Positions 51,755 to 63,417 are shown, counted from the first letter of the stretch. The stretch is 64,000 bases of DNA from Arthrobacter sp. MAHUQ-56 (GCF_019710585.1 NZ_JAIFZQ010000016.1:124001-188000), one strand, 5' to 3'. Made by a program: numbers and translations. Notes: generated by a model not told the origin, from the sequence alone.

Positions 51755-53086
51755 TCAGGATAGGGGTGCGACGCCCGGGTAGAGCGGGTGCGCTTTGGCG
51801 AGGGCCTCTACGCGGTGACGAAGCCCGGAAAGGTCCGCGTCGGCGTCGGCCGTCAATGCTTCGGCGATGATGTCCGCCACCTCGCGGAAGGCGTCCTCGC
51901 CGAAGCCCCGCGTGGCCAGGGCCGGGGTGCCGATCCGCAGGCCGGAGGTGACCATCGGCGGGCGCGGGTCGAACGGGACGGCGTTGCGGTTGACGGTGAT
52001 GTCGATCGCGGCGAGCCGGTCCTCGGCCTGCTGGCCGTCGAGTTCGCAGTTCCGCAGGTCAACGAGGACCAGGTGCACGTCGGTGCCGCCGGACACCACG
52101 CTGATGCCCTTGGCCGTGACGTCGGGCTGGACCAGGCGCTCGGCCAGGATCCGGGCGCCGGCCAGGACGCGCTCCTGGCGCTCCTTGAACTCGGCAGACG
52201 CGGCGATCTTGAACGCCACGGCCTTGCCCGCGATCACGTGTTCCAGCGGGCCGCCCTGCTGGCCCGGGAACACGGCGGAGTTGATCTTCTTGGCGATGTC
52301 GGCGTCGTTGGTGAGGATGATGCCGCCGCGCGGACCGGCGAGGGTCTTGTGCGTGGTGGAGGTGGTGACGTGCGCGTGCGGCACAGGGGAGGGGTGCAGC
52401 CCGGCGGCCACCAGCCCGGCGAAGTGTGCCATGTCCACCATCAGGTACGCACCGACGGAGTCGGCGATGCGGCGGAATTCGGCGAAGTCCAGCTGCCGGG
52501 CGTAGGCGGACCAGCCGGCCACGATCAGCGCGGGCCTGTGCTCCTGGGCCAGGCGCTCCACTTCGGCCATGTCCACGGTGTGGGTGTCCTCGCGGACGCC
52601 GTACGGGACCACTGTGTAGAGCTTGCCGGAGAAGTTGATCTTCATGCCGTGGGTGAGGTGGCCGCCGTGGGCGAGGTTCAGTCCCATGATGGTGTCGCCC
52701 GGCTTGATCAACGCATGCATCACCGAGGCGTTGGCCTGAGCGCCGGAGTGCGGCTGGACGTTGGCGTACTCCGCGCCGAACAGTGCCTTGACGCGGTCGA
52801 TGGCGAGCTGTTCGATGACGTCCACGTGCTCACAGCCGCCGTAGTAGCGCTTGCCCGGGTAGCCCTCGGCGTACTTGTTGGTCAGGACCGAGCCCTGCGC
52901 CTGCATCACGGCGACGGCGGTGTGGTTCTCGGAGGCGATCATCTCAAGTCCGTCACGCTGGCGGGTGAGCTCGTCGTCGATCTTCGCGGCGATCTCGGGG
53001 TCCAGCACGGACAGGTCCTCGTTCAGGCTGGGGGAGACCACCTGTTCAAACGCCACGGTGCCCGCGGCAGATGAAGCGCCGCTCAC
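51755..53086 (-). CDS. glyA: Serine hydroxymethyltransferase
   Basis: A 443-residue PLP enzyme that interconverts serine and glycine with tetrahydrofolate. The PLP-Lys is Lys247 in [30 protein letters not shown] and [13 protein letters not shown] are the family signatures near the start, and [13 protein letters not shown] is the Asp/His site. The start is GTG at 53086, overlapping the gcvH stop as GTGA. It therefore belongs to the gcvPTH-glyA operon, which is unusual compared with a free-standing glyA. Confidence 0.95.
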   Translation of the reverse strand: MSGASSAAGTVAFEQVVSPSLNEDLSVLDPEIAAKIDDELTRQRDGLEMIASENHTAVAVMQAQGSVLTNKYAEGYPGKRYYGGCEHVDVIEQLAIDRVKALFGAEYANVQPHSGAQANASVMHALIKPGDTIMGLNLAHGGHLTHGMKINFSGKLYTVVPYGVREDTHTVDMAEVERLAQEHRPALIVAGWSAYARQLDFAEFRRIADSVGAYLMVDMAHFAGLVAAGLHPSPVPHAHVTTSTTHKTLAGPRGGIILTNDADIAKKINSAVFPGQQGGPLEHVIAGKAVAFKIAASAEFKERQERVLAGARILAERLVQPDVTAKGISVVSGGTDVHLVLVDLRNCELDGQQAEDRLAAIDITVNRNAVPFDPRPPMVTSGLRIGTPALATRGFGEDAFREVADIIAEALTADADADLSGLRHRVEALAKAHPLYPGVAPLS

Positions 53087-53466
53087 AGTTCGCCGCCGTT
53101 TGCTTCGGCGTATTCCTGTGCAGACAGCAGCGGGCCCTCTTCGGTGACGGTGACCTTGAAGAGCCAGCCGGCGCCGTAGGGGTCGTTGTTGATCACGGCA
53201 GGGTCGCTGACCACGTCGTCGTTGACCTCCGTGACCTCGCCGGTCACGGGGGAGTACAGGTCGGACACGGACTTGGTGGACTCAATCTCGCCACAGGTCT
53301 CGCCTGCGGTCACAGTGGAACCAACCTCGGGCAGGTCCACGTACACAATGTCGCCCAACGCCTCGGCGGCAACAGCGGACACGCCCACCACGGACGGGCC
53401 GGAGCCATCAGCGGCGATCCATTCGTGTTCGGCGGAGTACTTCAGTTCAGCGGCAACTTTAGCCAT
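53083..53466 (-). CDS. gcvH: Glycine cleavage system H protein
   Basis: A 127-residue lipoyl carrier of the glycine cleavage system. The lipoyl-Lys is Lys65 in [15 protein letters not shown]. Strands around [21 protein letters not shown] fold the carrier. It shuttles the aminomethyl group from GcvP to GcvT. The gene lies 45 bases after gcvT and overlaps glyA. The C-terminus [15 protein letters not shown] is slightly extended. Confidence 0.96.
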   Translation of the reverse strand: MAKVAAELKYSAEHEWIAADGSGPSVVGVSAVAAEALGDIVYVDLPEVGSTVTAGETCGEIESTKSVSDLYSPVTGEVTEVNDDVVSDPAVINNDPYGAGWLFKVTVTEEGPLLSAQEYAEANGGEL

Positions 53467-53511
53467 GGTGTGTTTCCTTAAGTTAGGGGTTCAGTGTGCG
53501 GGCGCGCCGGG

Positions 53512-54624
53512 CTATTTTTGGCGCTTGTAAAAGGGCAGTGCGACGACTTCGAAGGGCTCGGCCTTGCCGCGCAGGTCCACGTCCAAGGCGGTGCCCAGCC
53601 CGGCGTGCTCGACGTCGACGTAGGCCAGTGCCACAGGGTATCCCAGGGTGGGGCTGGGCTGGCCCGAGGTCACCTCGCCCACCACGTTTCCGTCTTTGAG
53701 GACGGGGTAGCCGCCACGGCCGGCGCGGCGGCCATGACCTTTCAGGCCCACCAGTTTGCGCTTGGTGCCGGCCTCCTTGGCTGCCTCGAGTGCCGCCCGG
53801 CCCACGAAGTCGCCTTCCTTGGATGTGAGCGCCACCACAGGGCCCAGGCCGGCATCGAAGGGTGAACGCTCCAGCGAGAGCTCGTTCCCGTACAGCGGCA
53901 TGCCCGCTTCAAGGCGGAGCGAATCGCGGGATGCGAGGCCGCAGGGGACAATGCCGAACTCTTCCCCGGCCTGGGCAACGGACTCCCACAGGGAAGCGGC
54001 GCCTTCATTCGGGAGGAAGAGCTCAAAGCCGTCTTCACCGGTGTAGCCGGTGCGGGCCAGGATGACATCGTGGCCGGCCACGCTGACTTCGTTGAACGCG
54101 TAGTACTTCAGGCCGGTGACCAGGGCGTGCTGGGACTCATCCGTGAGCTTGAGCAGGATGGCCTCGGCTTTGGGTCCCTGGACTGCGACGAGCGAAGTTG
54201 CGGCCGAAGCGTCCTCCACTGTCACGTTAAAGTTCGCAGCGCGCTCTGCCAGGGCGGCGGCCACAGTGGGTGCGTTCCCCGCGTTGGGAACCACCAGGTA
54301 CTTCTCATCGCCGAAACGGTACGTGATGAGGTCGTCGATGATGCCGCCGTCGGCGTTGCAGATCAGCGAGTACTTGGCCTTGCCGTCCGCGATAGCGGAC
54401 AACTTGCCCACCAGGGCGTAGTCCAGGAAGGCGCCGGCCTGGGGGCCGGTCACCCAGACTTCGCCCATGTGGGAGAGGTCGAACAGGCCGGCGGCGTTCC
54501 GGACGGCGTGGTGTTCGGCCAGTTCGGAGCTGTACTTCAGCGGCATCTGCCAGCCACCGAAGTCGGTGAAGGAGGCGCCAAGCTTCTTGTGCTCTTCGTA
54601 GAGAGCTGTGTAGTTCTCGGTCAT
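53512..54624 (-). CDS. gcvT: Aminomethyltransferase, glycine cleavage system T protein
   Basis: A 370-residue folate-dependent enzyme that releases ammonia and forms 5,10-methylene-THF. The N-terminal domain has FTDFGGWQMPLKYSSELAEH and DLSHMGEVWVTGP, including the folate-binding Asp region. GYTGEDGFELFLP and CGLASRDSLRLEAGMPLYGN lie in the middle domain. The C-terminal barrel includes VGEVTSGQPSPTLGYPVALA. It starts 8 bases after the gcvP stop and is co-transcribed with it. Confidence 0.96.
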   Translation of the reverse strand: MTENYTALYEEHKKLGASFTDFGGWQMPLKYSSELAEHHAVRNAAGLFDLSHMGEVWVTGPQAGAFLDYALVGKLSAIADGKAKYSLICNADGGIIDDLITYRFGDEKYLVVPNAGNAPTVAAALAERAANFNVTVEDASAATSLVAVQGPKAEAILLKLTDESQHALVTGLKYYAFNEVSVAGHDVILARTGYTGEDGFELFLPNEGAASLWESVAQAGEEFGIVPCGLASRDSLRLEAGMPLYGNELSLERSPFDAGLGPVVALTSKEGDFVGRAALEAAKEAGTKRKLVGLKGHGRRAGRGGYPVLKDGNVVGEVTSGQPSPTLGYPVALAYVDVEHAGLGTALDVDLRGKAEPFEVVALPFYKRQK

Positions 54625-54632
54625 GGGGATCC

Positions 54633-57494
<2,862 letters not shown>

Positions 57495-57550
57495 GAGGAA
57501 CTCCAGGTCTGGCCGGCCAAGTGGCACGGCGTGCGGTGGGTTCCTCCCCG

Positions 57551-57743
57551 CTCTGTATTGGACCTGAGAGATTCCGCGTTGCCTGCTCTTGGCAGGACTT
57601 CGCTTGCACCGTCGGTGAGTGCTGCCGGAGCAGCGCTGCTTTCCAGAGTCGCCTCGCCGTGACGGTACATGGGCCTGAGAGATTCCTGGGGAGGATTTGC
57701 TCCTACGGCGCCTGTCCGGTGGATGCCGGGAGGGCTCTCCCGT
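57551..57743 (-). promoter_or_regulatory. Tandem glycine riboswitch upstream of gcvP
   Basis: Read on the minus strand it starts with GGGAGAG (57735-57741), then GGCGCCGTAGGAGCAA and the conserved CTCTCAGG (57674-57681). A second aptamer follows with ACTCTGGAAAGC, the CCGACGGTGCAAGC loop and another CTCTCAGG (57563-57570). These are the landmarks of the two-aptamer glycine riboswitch, an activating switch for gcv genes in most bacteria. Confidence 0.9.
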
Positions 57744-57771
57744 CACAGCTCGAAAGGCTTATTCAAATGTG

Positions 57772-57787
57772 GGTGATTCGGCTCACA
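57772..57787. promoter_or_regulatory. CRP/GlxR-like operator upstream of gcvP
   Basis: GGTGATTCGGCTCACA has dyad half-sites TGTGA and TCACC with a 6-bp spacer, read on the minus strand. It lies about 30 bases before the gcvP riboswitch and resembles the site in front of fruR. Confidence 0.5.
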
Positions 57788-57874
57788 CGGTACAGGTTTG
57801 TTGAAGCAAAAACAAATTGCGGCGTCACGCTAATGGGGCCTTGGCGCTCTGTTGCCCCGAAAAGACATCCCGGG

Positions 57875-57904
57875 TTGACATCCGATCGTGACGGGCACCA
57901 CACT
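57875..57904 (+). promoter_or_regulatory. Possible promoter of the cycA-purU operon
   Basis: TTGACA (57875-57880) is a perfect -35 box. With 18 bases of spacing it precedes CACACT, a poor -10. The predicted start lies about 130 bases before the riboswitch, so this call is tentative. Confidence 0.3.
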
Positions 57905-58039
57905 GATCCCCGGGATTGGCGCCGAGGCCTGGCTGGCTCAGCGTAACCGGAGCAGCCCCGTTCCGGCGCCGGTCCCATCGCCCAACCTCCGCAGCCCGGA
58001 GGCGGTGGCGTCCAACTGAAAATGAGCCTTCGACCTGCG

Positions 58040-58230
58040 GCGGGAGAGCCCTGCCGGTACGTTCAGCAGGCGCCGTAGGAGCAAACCCTCCCCAGGAAAC
58101 TCTCAGGCCCACGTACCGCCGCGGTGAGGCAACTCTGGAAAGTAGCCGGGCCCTGTCCTGGCTCACCGACGGTGCAAGCGGGCCCTCGCTGGGTCTGCGG
58201 AATCTCTCAGGTCCCAGACAGAGCGGGGAG
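58040..58230 (+). promoter_or_regulatory. Tandem glycine riboswitch upstream of cycA
   Basis: GGGAGAG (58042-58048), GGCGCCGTAGGAGCAA, CTCTCAGG (58100-58107), ACTCTGGAAAG, CCGACGGTGCAAGC and a second CTCTCAGG (58204-58211) repeat the two-aptamer glycine riboswitch. It faces away from the one in front of gcvP and is closely similar to it, so the two probably arose by duplication. It should turn on the glycine permease and purU when glycine is high. Confidence 0.9.
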
Positions 58231-58282
58231 GAAATCCAATCTTTGCGACACCCCGGTGCCGCTCGAACGATGGAGTTCCTCA

Positions 58283-59794
58283 ATGACGACCCACTCCCCG
58301 ACGTCCACCGGCGGCGGAGCCGCGCACCTGGAGCGGCAGCTCAGCAACCGCCACATCCAACTGATCGCCATCGGCGGCGCCATCGGCACCGGCCTGTTCA
58401 TGGGCTCCGGCAAGACCATCTCGGCGGCCGGCCCCTCAGTGATCTTCGTGTACATGATCATCGGCTTCATGCTGTTCTTCGTCATGCGTGCCATGGGTGA
58501 ACTGCTGCTCAGCAACCTCAACTACAAGTCGTTCAGTGACTTCGCCGCTGATCTGCTGGGTCCGTGGGCCGGCTTCTTTACCGGCTGGACCTACTGGTTC
58601 TGCTGGGTCATCACCGGCATCGCCGATGTCATCGCCATCGCGGGCTACTCCCGTGAACTGTGGCCCGGGGTTCCCCTGTGGATTCCCGGCCTGGCCACCG
58701 TGGCCATCCTCCTGCTCCTGAACCTCGTCACCGTCAAGGCTTTCGGCGAGACCGAGTTCTGGTTCGCCCTGATCAAGATCATCGCCATTGCCGCGCTGAT
58801 CATCGTTGGCCTGTTCATGATTCTCACCGGTTTCCAGTCCGACGCCGGCCCTGCCACCTTCACCAACCTGTGGAGCCATGGCGGATTCTTCCCCAACGAA
58901 TTCATGGGCTTCGTGGCCGGCTTCCAGATCGCCGTCTTCGCCTTCGTGGGCATCGAACTGGTGGGTACCACCGCTGCCGAGGCCAAGAACCCGGAGCGGA
59001 ACCTGCCCAAGGCCATCAACTCCATCCCCATCCGGGTGCTCCTCTTCTACGTAGGTGCCCTCATCATCCTGATGGCTGTCACCCCCTGGACCGAGTTCAA
59101 GGCCGGCCACAGCCCCTTTATCGCCATGTTCTCCCTGGCGGGGCTCGGCGCCGCAGCCACAGTGGTCAACCTCGTGGTGCTGAGCTCCGCGATGTCCTCC
59201 GCCAACTCCGGCATCTACTCCACCTCCCGCATGGTCTTCGGGCTTGCCCAGGAAGGCGACGCACCGGACGTCTTTGGCAAACTGTCCCGGCGGAAGGTAC
59301 CCCAGAACGCACTGTTCCTTTCCTGCGTGCTGCTGCTGTCCGGCGTCGTCCTCATGTACGCGGGCCAGGACGTGGGCAAGGCGTTCGACATGGTGACCAC
59401 CGTCTCCGCCGTCTGCTTTGTCTTCGTCTGGTCCATCATCCTGGCCAGCTATGTTGCCTTCCGCCGCCGGCGGCCGCACCTGCATGAGGCATCGAAGTTC
59501 AAGATGCCCGGCGGCGTTGCCATGGTTTGGGTAGTCTTCGCCTTCTTCGCCTTCGTGATCTGGGCCCTCACCACCCAGCCGGACACCTTGATGGCGCTGC
59601 TGGTTACCCCGGTGTGGTTCATCATGCTGGGCGCTGCATGGTTCGTCCTCCGGCGCCGGCCCGCGCACCAGGCCCGTTATGCCACCTTCCACGCTGAACT
59701 CCAGGCAGACCAGGACTTCGCTGAGGCAGCATCAGGCAAGGCTGTCCGGCCGGGTGCCGCCGCTGAAGCCGCGGACGAACGGGTCAAGCGGTGA
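58283..59794 (+). CDS. cycA: CycA-like D-serine/D-alanine/glycine permease
   Basis: A 503-residue amino-acid permease of the APC family with 12 predicted helices. It resembles E. coli CycA closely: RHIQLIAIGGAIGTGLFMGS near residue 23, FVYMIIGFMLFFVMRAMGEL, FAFVGIELVGTTAAEAKNPE and SANSGIYSTSRMVFGLAQEG. CycA imports glycine, D-alanine and D-serine with protons. The start ATG at 58283 has TGGAG upstream. A glycine riboswitch precedes the gene, which fits glycine as substrate. purU overlaps its end (GTGA). Confidence 0.92.
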   Translation: MTTHSPTSTGGGAAHLERQLSNRHIQLIAIGGAIGTGLFMGSGKTISAAGPSVIFVYMIIGFMLFFVMRAMGELLLSNLNYKSFSDFAADLLGPWAGFFTGWTYWFCWVITGIADVIAIAGYSRELWPGVPLWIPGLATVAILLLLNLVTVKAFGETEFWFALIKIIAIAALIIVGLFMILTGFQSDAGPATFTNLWSHGGFFPNEFMGFVAGFQIAVFAFVGIELVGTTAAEAKNPERNLPKAINSIPIRVLLFYVGALIILMAVTPWTEFKAGHSPFIAMFSLAGLGAAATVVNLVVLSSAMSSANSGIYSTSRMVFGLAQEGDAPDVFGKLSRRKVPQNALFLSCVLLLSGVVLMYAGQDVGKAFDMVTTVSAVCFVFVWSIILASYVAFRRRRPHLHEASKFKMPGGVAMVWVVFAFFAFVIWALTTQPDTLMALLVTPVWFIMLGAAWFVLRRRPAHQARYATFHAELQADQDFAEAASGKAVRPGAAAEAADERVKR

Positions 59795-60717
59795 TCGGCA
59801 CCGAGGACCGCACCGCCGGGACCAGTGTGTCTGCAGCCGGGCGGCTCCAGCCCATGCCGCCGGAAACGGGCAAGGAATTCGTGTTGACGTTCCACTGCCC
59901 GGATGCCCTGGGCATTGTCCAGGCGGTGGCGGCATTCCTGCTGGATCAGGAATGCTACATCGTGGACATCAAGCAGTTCGGCGACAGGGCAAGCGGCCGG
60001 TTCTTCATGCGCGTCCACGTCACCTCCGAAGTTGACATTGACCTTGCCCGCCTCCGTGCCGGTTTCGGGCAGGTGGCCCAGGAATGGCAGATGGACTGGC
60101 GCCTGGAACGCCACGGACGCAGGCAGCCCATCCTGGTGATGGTCTCCAAGTACGAGCATTGCCTGAACGACCTCCTGTTCCGCGCCCGCAGCGGGGAATT
60201 GCCCGTGGAGATCGCTGCCGTGGTGTCCAACCACCCGGACCTGGAACCGCTTGCAGCGTGGCACGGTGTTCCTTTCCACCACATCCCCGTGACGCCGGAC
60301 ACCAAGACGGATGCGGAGGAGCGCCTGCTGGGCCTGGTGGACCATTACTCCGTGGAGCTGGTGGTGCTTGCCCGCTACATGCAGGTGCTCAGCGACGGCC
60401 TGACCCGCAAGCTGGACGGCCGGGCCATCAACATCCACCACTCGTTCCTGCCCAGTTTCAAGGGTGCCAAGCCCTACCACCAGGCCTACGAGCGCGGCGT
60501 CAAGACGGTGGGCGCCACAGCCCACTACGTGAACTCGGAGCTCGATGAGGGGCCCATCATTTCGCAGCAGGTCATCGAGGTGGACCACACGTACTCCGCC
60601 CCGGACCTGGTCACCGTTGGCCGCGATGCCGAGTGCAAGGCCCTCACGAATGCCGTCCGCTGGCACGCTGAAGGACGGATAGTCCTCTCCGGCAACCGGA
60701 CGGTCATCCTCCGCTAA
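59791..60717 (+). CDS. purU: Formyltetrahydrofolate deformylase
   Basis: A 308-residue enzyme that splits 10-formyl-THF to formate and THF. Residues about 30-110 are an ACT domain (LTFHCPDALGIVQAVAAFLL), as in PurU from other bacteria. The catalytic formyltransferase half has the Asn/His pair in INIHHSFLPSFKG and the Asp in NSELDEGPIISQ. The start GTG at 59791 overlaps the cycA stop. PurU relieves a build-up of one-carbon folates when glycine is abundant, and its place behind a glycine riboswitch fits this. Confidence 0.94.
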   Translation: MIGTEDRTAGTSVSAAGRLQPMPPETGKEFVLTFHCPDALGIVQAVAAFLLDQECYIVDIKQFGDRASGRFFMRVHVTSEVDIDLARLRAGFGQVAQEWQMDWRLERHGRRQPILVMVSKYEHCLNDLLFRARSGELPVEIAAVVSNHPDLEPLAAWHGVPFHHIPVTPDTKTDAEERLLGLVDHYSVELVVLARYMQVLSDGLTRKLDGRAINIHHSFLPSFKGAKPYHQAYERGVKTVGATAHYVNSELDEGPIISQQVIEVDHTYSAPDLVTVGRDAECKALTNAVRWHAEGRIVLSGNRTVILR

Positions 60718-60738
60718 TTGCGGGTCATCTACGTGGCT

Positions 60739-60771
60739 GGTGCCTGCTCCCCATCCGGAGGGGCAGGCGCC
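60739..60771 (+). other. Hairpin between purU and the MTHFR-like gene
   Basis: GGTGCCTGCTCCCC (60739-60752) can pair with GGGGCAGGCGCC (60760-60771) around a short loop, with one bulged base. It may attenuate transcription into the MTHFR-like gene or mark the purU 3' end. No T-run follows. Confidence 0.4.
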
Positions 60772-60810
60772 GGCCGCACCACCGGTGGCCGGCCGAACCT
60801 GGAGTTCCTC

Positions 60811-61647
60811 ATGACGATTCAATCCCTTAAGGCACTAACCACTCGTTCACGCCCCGCGGAAGGGCGGGCCCCTGGTTCCGAAGAGAAGGACATTCTCCCT
60901 GTCCGGCTGGAGATAACTCCTGCTGAGGGCATTGTCGCCCTGGTCCAGGGCAGCACACCTGCAGGGTCTGTCCTGACGGTGACGTGCCTGCCCCATCAAG
61001 GTGTGGGTGCCACGGTCAGGACGGCTATCGAGCTTGCCTACCTTGGCTTCGAGGTTGTACCGCACCTGGCCGCACGAAGCATCGAGAGCCGGCAGCAACT
61101 GCTAGGTCTTGTCCACAATTTCCACGACGCCGGCATCAGCGAGGTGTTCGTCGTCGGTGGTGATGCGGGTGAAACTGCCGGGCCGTACGCCAGCAGCCTT
61201 CCGCTGCTTGAGGACCTCGCCGACTTGTCCGGCGGCCGGATCGGTGCAGGTGTTGCAGGCTACCCGGAAGGACACCCGGGCCACAGCGAACTGCACATGC
61301 TTGATGCCCTGTTGGAAAAGCAGCATCTGGCGTCCTCGGTGGTGACGCAACTGTGCTTTTCGGCGGCACGCGTCCGGTGGTATGCCGAAACGCTGCGCCG
61401 CGAAGGAGTCCGGCTGCCGGTCTGGGCGGGAGTCGCGGGAGCGGTTCCGCGGGCCCAGTTGATTTCCGTTGTGACCAGGATCGGGGTGGGTCCATCGCTC
61501 AAATTGCTGAGCCGACGGGGTCCCCTTGGCCGACGGCTGGTTACTGGCGGCCAGTATTCACCCCAGGCGATGCTCGCGGAACTGCGGGACAGCGGGGCCG
61601 TGGACGGGGTGCACCTTTGCACCTTTAACAACGTGACGGGTGTGTGA
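60811..61647 (+). CDS. MTHFR-like protein in the glycine/one-carbon locus
   Basis: A 278-residue protein of the methylenetetrahydrofolate reductase superfamily (FAD-binding TIM barrel). Matching elements are VRLEITPAEG at the first strand, TVTCLPHQGVGATVRTAIEL and EVFVVGGDAGETAG. AGVAGYPEGHP and VTQLCFSAARVRWY correspond to central strands of MetF. It is shorter than typical MetF and lacks the usual SFEFFPPK start. Its substrate may be 5,10-methylene-THF or a related folate. The first 39 bases around its start copy the gcvP start region, so it probably joined the locus by duplication. Confidence 0.75.
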   Translation: MTIQSLKALTTRSRPAEGRAPGSEEKDILPVRLEITPAEGIVALVQGSTPAGSVLTVTCLPHQGVGATVRTAIELAYLGFEVVPHLAARSIESRQQLLGLVHNFHDAGISEVFVVGGDAGETAGPYASSLPLLEDLADLSGGRIGAGVAGYPEGHPGHSELHMLDALLEKQHLASSVVTQLCFSAARVRWYAETLRREGVRLPVWAGVAGAVPRAQLISVVTRIGVGPSLKLLSRRGPLGRRLVTGGQYSPQAMLAELRDSGAVDGVHLCTFNNVTGV

Positions 61648-61703
61648 AACGGAAACCGGGGCCGTACCGGCGGCCGCTTGATTGGGAAGCCGGAGCCGAA
61701 AGT

Positions 61704-61715
61704 TAAGCATGCTTA
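61704..61715. promoter_or_regulatory. TAAGCATGCTTA palindrome
   Basis: A perfect 12-bp palindrome 70 bases before the EcsC-like gene. It shares its core with sites at 5164 and 23121. Confidence 0.5.
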
Positions 61716-61784
61716 GTGTCTATCCACATAGGATGGAAAGGCACGGCAGCCACCCGCTGCAGGTCGATTTGAATGAAGGTGACC

Positions 61785-62567
61785 ATGGCCAGGCGCAGCA
61801 ATCCCGCAGTACGAATCGCACAGGAAACCGCCCACAGCGCAATGTTCGATGCCGACGGCAAGCCCAAACCTGGGGTGCACAACGTGCTCCTGAAAGCGGT
61901 GCAGATCCAGCGGCCGCTCGTGGTTGCCTACATCCGGCGGCTGCAAAAGAAGCACCCCCGTGCCACCGCTGCGCAACTGGCTGACATCGCCGAGCGCGAC
62001 TACCTGCGCGCGGTCGCCGGCGGCGGCGCCCTGGTGGGTGCGACCGCCGTCGTCCCCGGCGTGGGAACCGTGGCATCGCTGGGACTTTCCGCGGCCGCAA
62101 CCGTTGGCTTCCTGGAGGCAACGGCCCTCTATGCCACTTCGCTTGCCGAACTGCACGGCATCCGCCTTACCAATCCCGAGAAGGCCGGCACCATGGTCAT
62201 GGCGATCATGCTGGGCGAGGAGGGCACCGCGCTGCTGGGGACCCTCAGCGGCCAGGCAGCGGGTGGGGCCAAGCCCACGGACGTCTGGGGGAACATCCTG
62301 TCCAGGTCCTCGCTTCCCGGGTTCGGCAATGTCCGGAAAAGGATCCAGCACGCCTTCCTGAAGAACCTGCTCAAGCGGCAGGGGACGGCGCTGTTCGGCA
62401 GGGCCCTTCCGTTCGGCATCGGCGCGGTGGTGGGCGGAGCGGGTAACCTCGTGATGGGCCGTGCGGTGGCAGCGAACGCCCGGGAGGCGTTCGGGCCAAT
62501 GCCGGACACCATTCCCGGCGAGCTGACGGCGGCCGCGGCGCCGGATAACCAGGCGCTGACACCCTGA
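61785..62567 (+). CDS. EcsC-like membrane-associated protein
   Basis: A 260-residue protein with an N-terminal helical stretch (residues 1-70), then VAGGGALVGATAVVPGVG, a glycine-rich segment long enough to cross or coat a membrane. A second hydrophobic part is LPFGIGAVVGGAGNLVMGR near the C-terminus. This arrangement is seen in EcsC-family proteins. EcsC is tied to ABC export in Bacillus, but most homologues have no assigned role. The start at 61785 has AAGG six bases upstream; the Met at 61773 is an alternative. pxpA begins 18 bases later, and TAAGCATGCTTA lies upstream. Confidence 0.6.
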   Translation: MARRSNPAVRIAQETAHSAMFDADGKPKPGVHNVLLKAVQIQRPLVVAYIRRLQKKHPRATAAQLADIAERDYLRAVAGGGALVGATAVVPGVGTVASLGLSAAATVGFLEATALYATSLAELHGIRLTNPEKAGTMVMAIMLGEEGTALLGTLSGQAAGGAKPTDVWGNILSRSSLPGFGNVRKRIQHAFLKNLLKRQGTALFGRALPFGIGAVVGGAGNLVMGRAVAANAREAFGPMPDTIPGELTAAAAPDNQALTP

Positions 62568-62585
62568 CGCTGGAAGGCACAACAC

Positions 62586-63335
62586 GTGGATCTTAACGCT
62601 GACCTTGGCCAAGCATTCGGCTCCTGGACCATGGGCGGCGACGCCGCGATGTTCCAGCTGGTGACCAGTGCCAACGTGGCGTGCGGCTTCCACGCGGGCG
62701 ACCCCGTCACCATGCTGGACAGCTGCCGGGCAGCGTACGAACTGGATGTCACCGTCGGCGCGCACCTGGGTTACCGCGACCTGGCTGGCTTTGGCCTGCG
62801 CGCCCTGGATGTGAGTTTCGACGAGCTGTTCGGGGACGTGCTGTACCAGCTGGGCGCTCTCGACGGAGTGGCCCACGCGGTGGGTGCATCCGTGGACTAC
62901 GTCAAGGCGCATGGTGCCTTGTACGACAGGCTGGTGGACGACGCCGAGCAGGCCGCCGCCGTGGTGGCTGCAGTCAGTGCCTACGATCCCGGCCTCCCCA
63001 TTCTGGGCTTCCCTGGCTCGGAGCTGTTGAAGCAGGCCGGGGAGGCGGGACTCCCGGTATTTGTCGAAGCGTTCCCCGACCGCGCCTACCTTGCCGACGG
63101 CAGTCTGGTTCCGCGTTCCCAGGAGGGCGCAGTGCTGTTCGACGCCGACGCGGTAGTCGAGCGGGCCGTGCGCATGGCCCTCAAGGGGGAAGTGGCAGCC
63201 GTGGACGGGACAGTGGTGCAGGTTCGCCCGGACTCCCTGCGCCTCTCCGGCGGGACTCCCGCCGCGGTGGAGATGGCCGCACGCGTGCGGACGGGGCTGG
63301 AGGCTGCCGGCGTGGAACTGGAATCCTTCGCCTAG
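62586..63335 (+). CDS. pxpA: 5-oxoprolinase subunit A (LamB/YcsF family)
   Basis: A 249-residue LamB/YcsF protein. PxpA with PxpB and PxpC hydrolyses 5-oxoproline (pyroglutamate) using ATP. Signatures: MDLNADLGQAFGSW at the start, SANVACGFHAGDP, VGAHLGYRDLAGFG and VKAHGALYDRLV. The start is GTG at 62586. No pxpB or pxpC genes follow; the next gene is an HNH endonuclease on the other strand. It may work with distant subunits. It lies 18 bases after the EcsC-like gene. Confidence 0.88.
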   Translation: MDLNADLGQAFGSWTMGGDAAMFQLVTSANVACGFHAGDPVTMLDSCRAAYELDVTVGAHLGYRDLAGFGLRALDVSFDELFGDVLYQLGALDGVAHAVGASVDYVKAHGALYDRLVDDAEQAAAVVAAVSAYDPGLPILGFPGSELLKQAGEAGLPVFVEAFPDRAYLADGSLVPRSQEGAVLFDADAVVERAVRMALKGEVAAVDGTVVQVRPDSLRLSGGTPAAVEMAARVRTGLEAAGVELESFA

Positions 63336-63417
63336 CGCCTGCTGCAGTTCTGCAGCACAACGACATGACCATAGGCCGCGGCGGCACACCGGGGCCAGGC
63401 CACGGATCGCGGCAGGG

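Noticed and set aside
51788-53074. A 428-residue open frame on the plus strand
   Set aside because: It is the antisense of glyA, kept open by G/C bias. It has no family motifs and no ribosome site.
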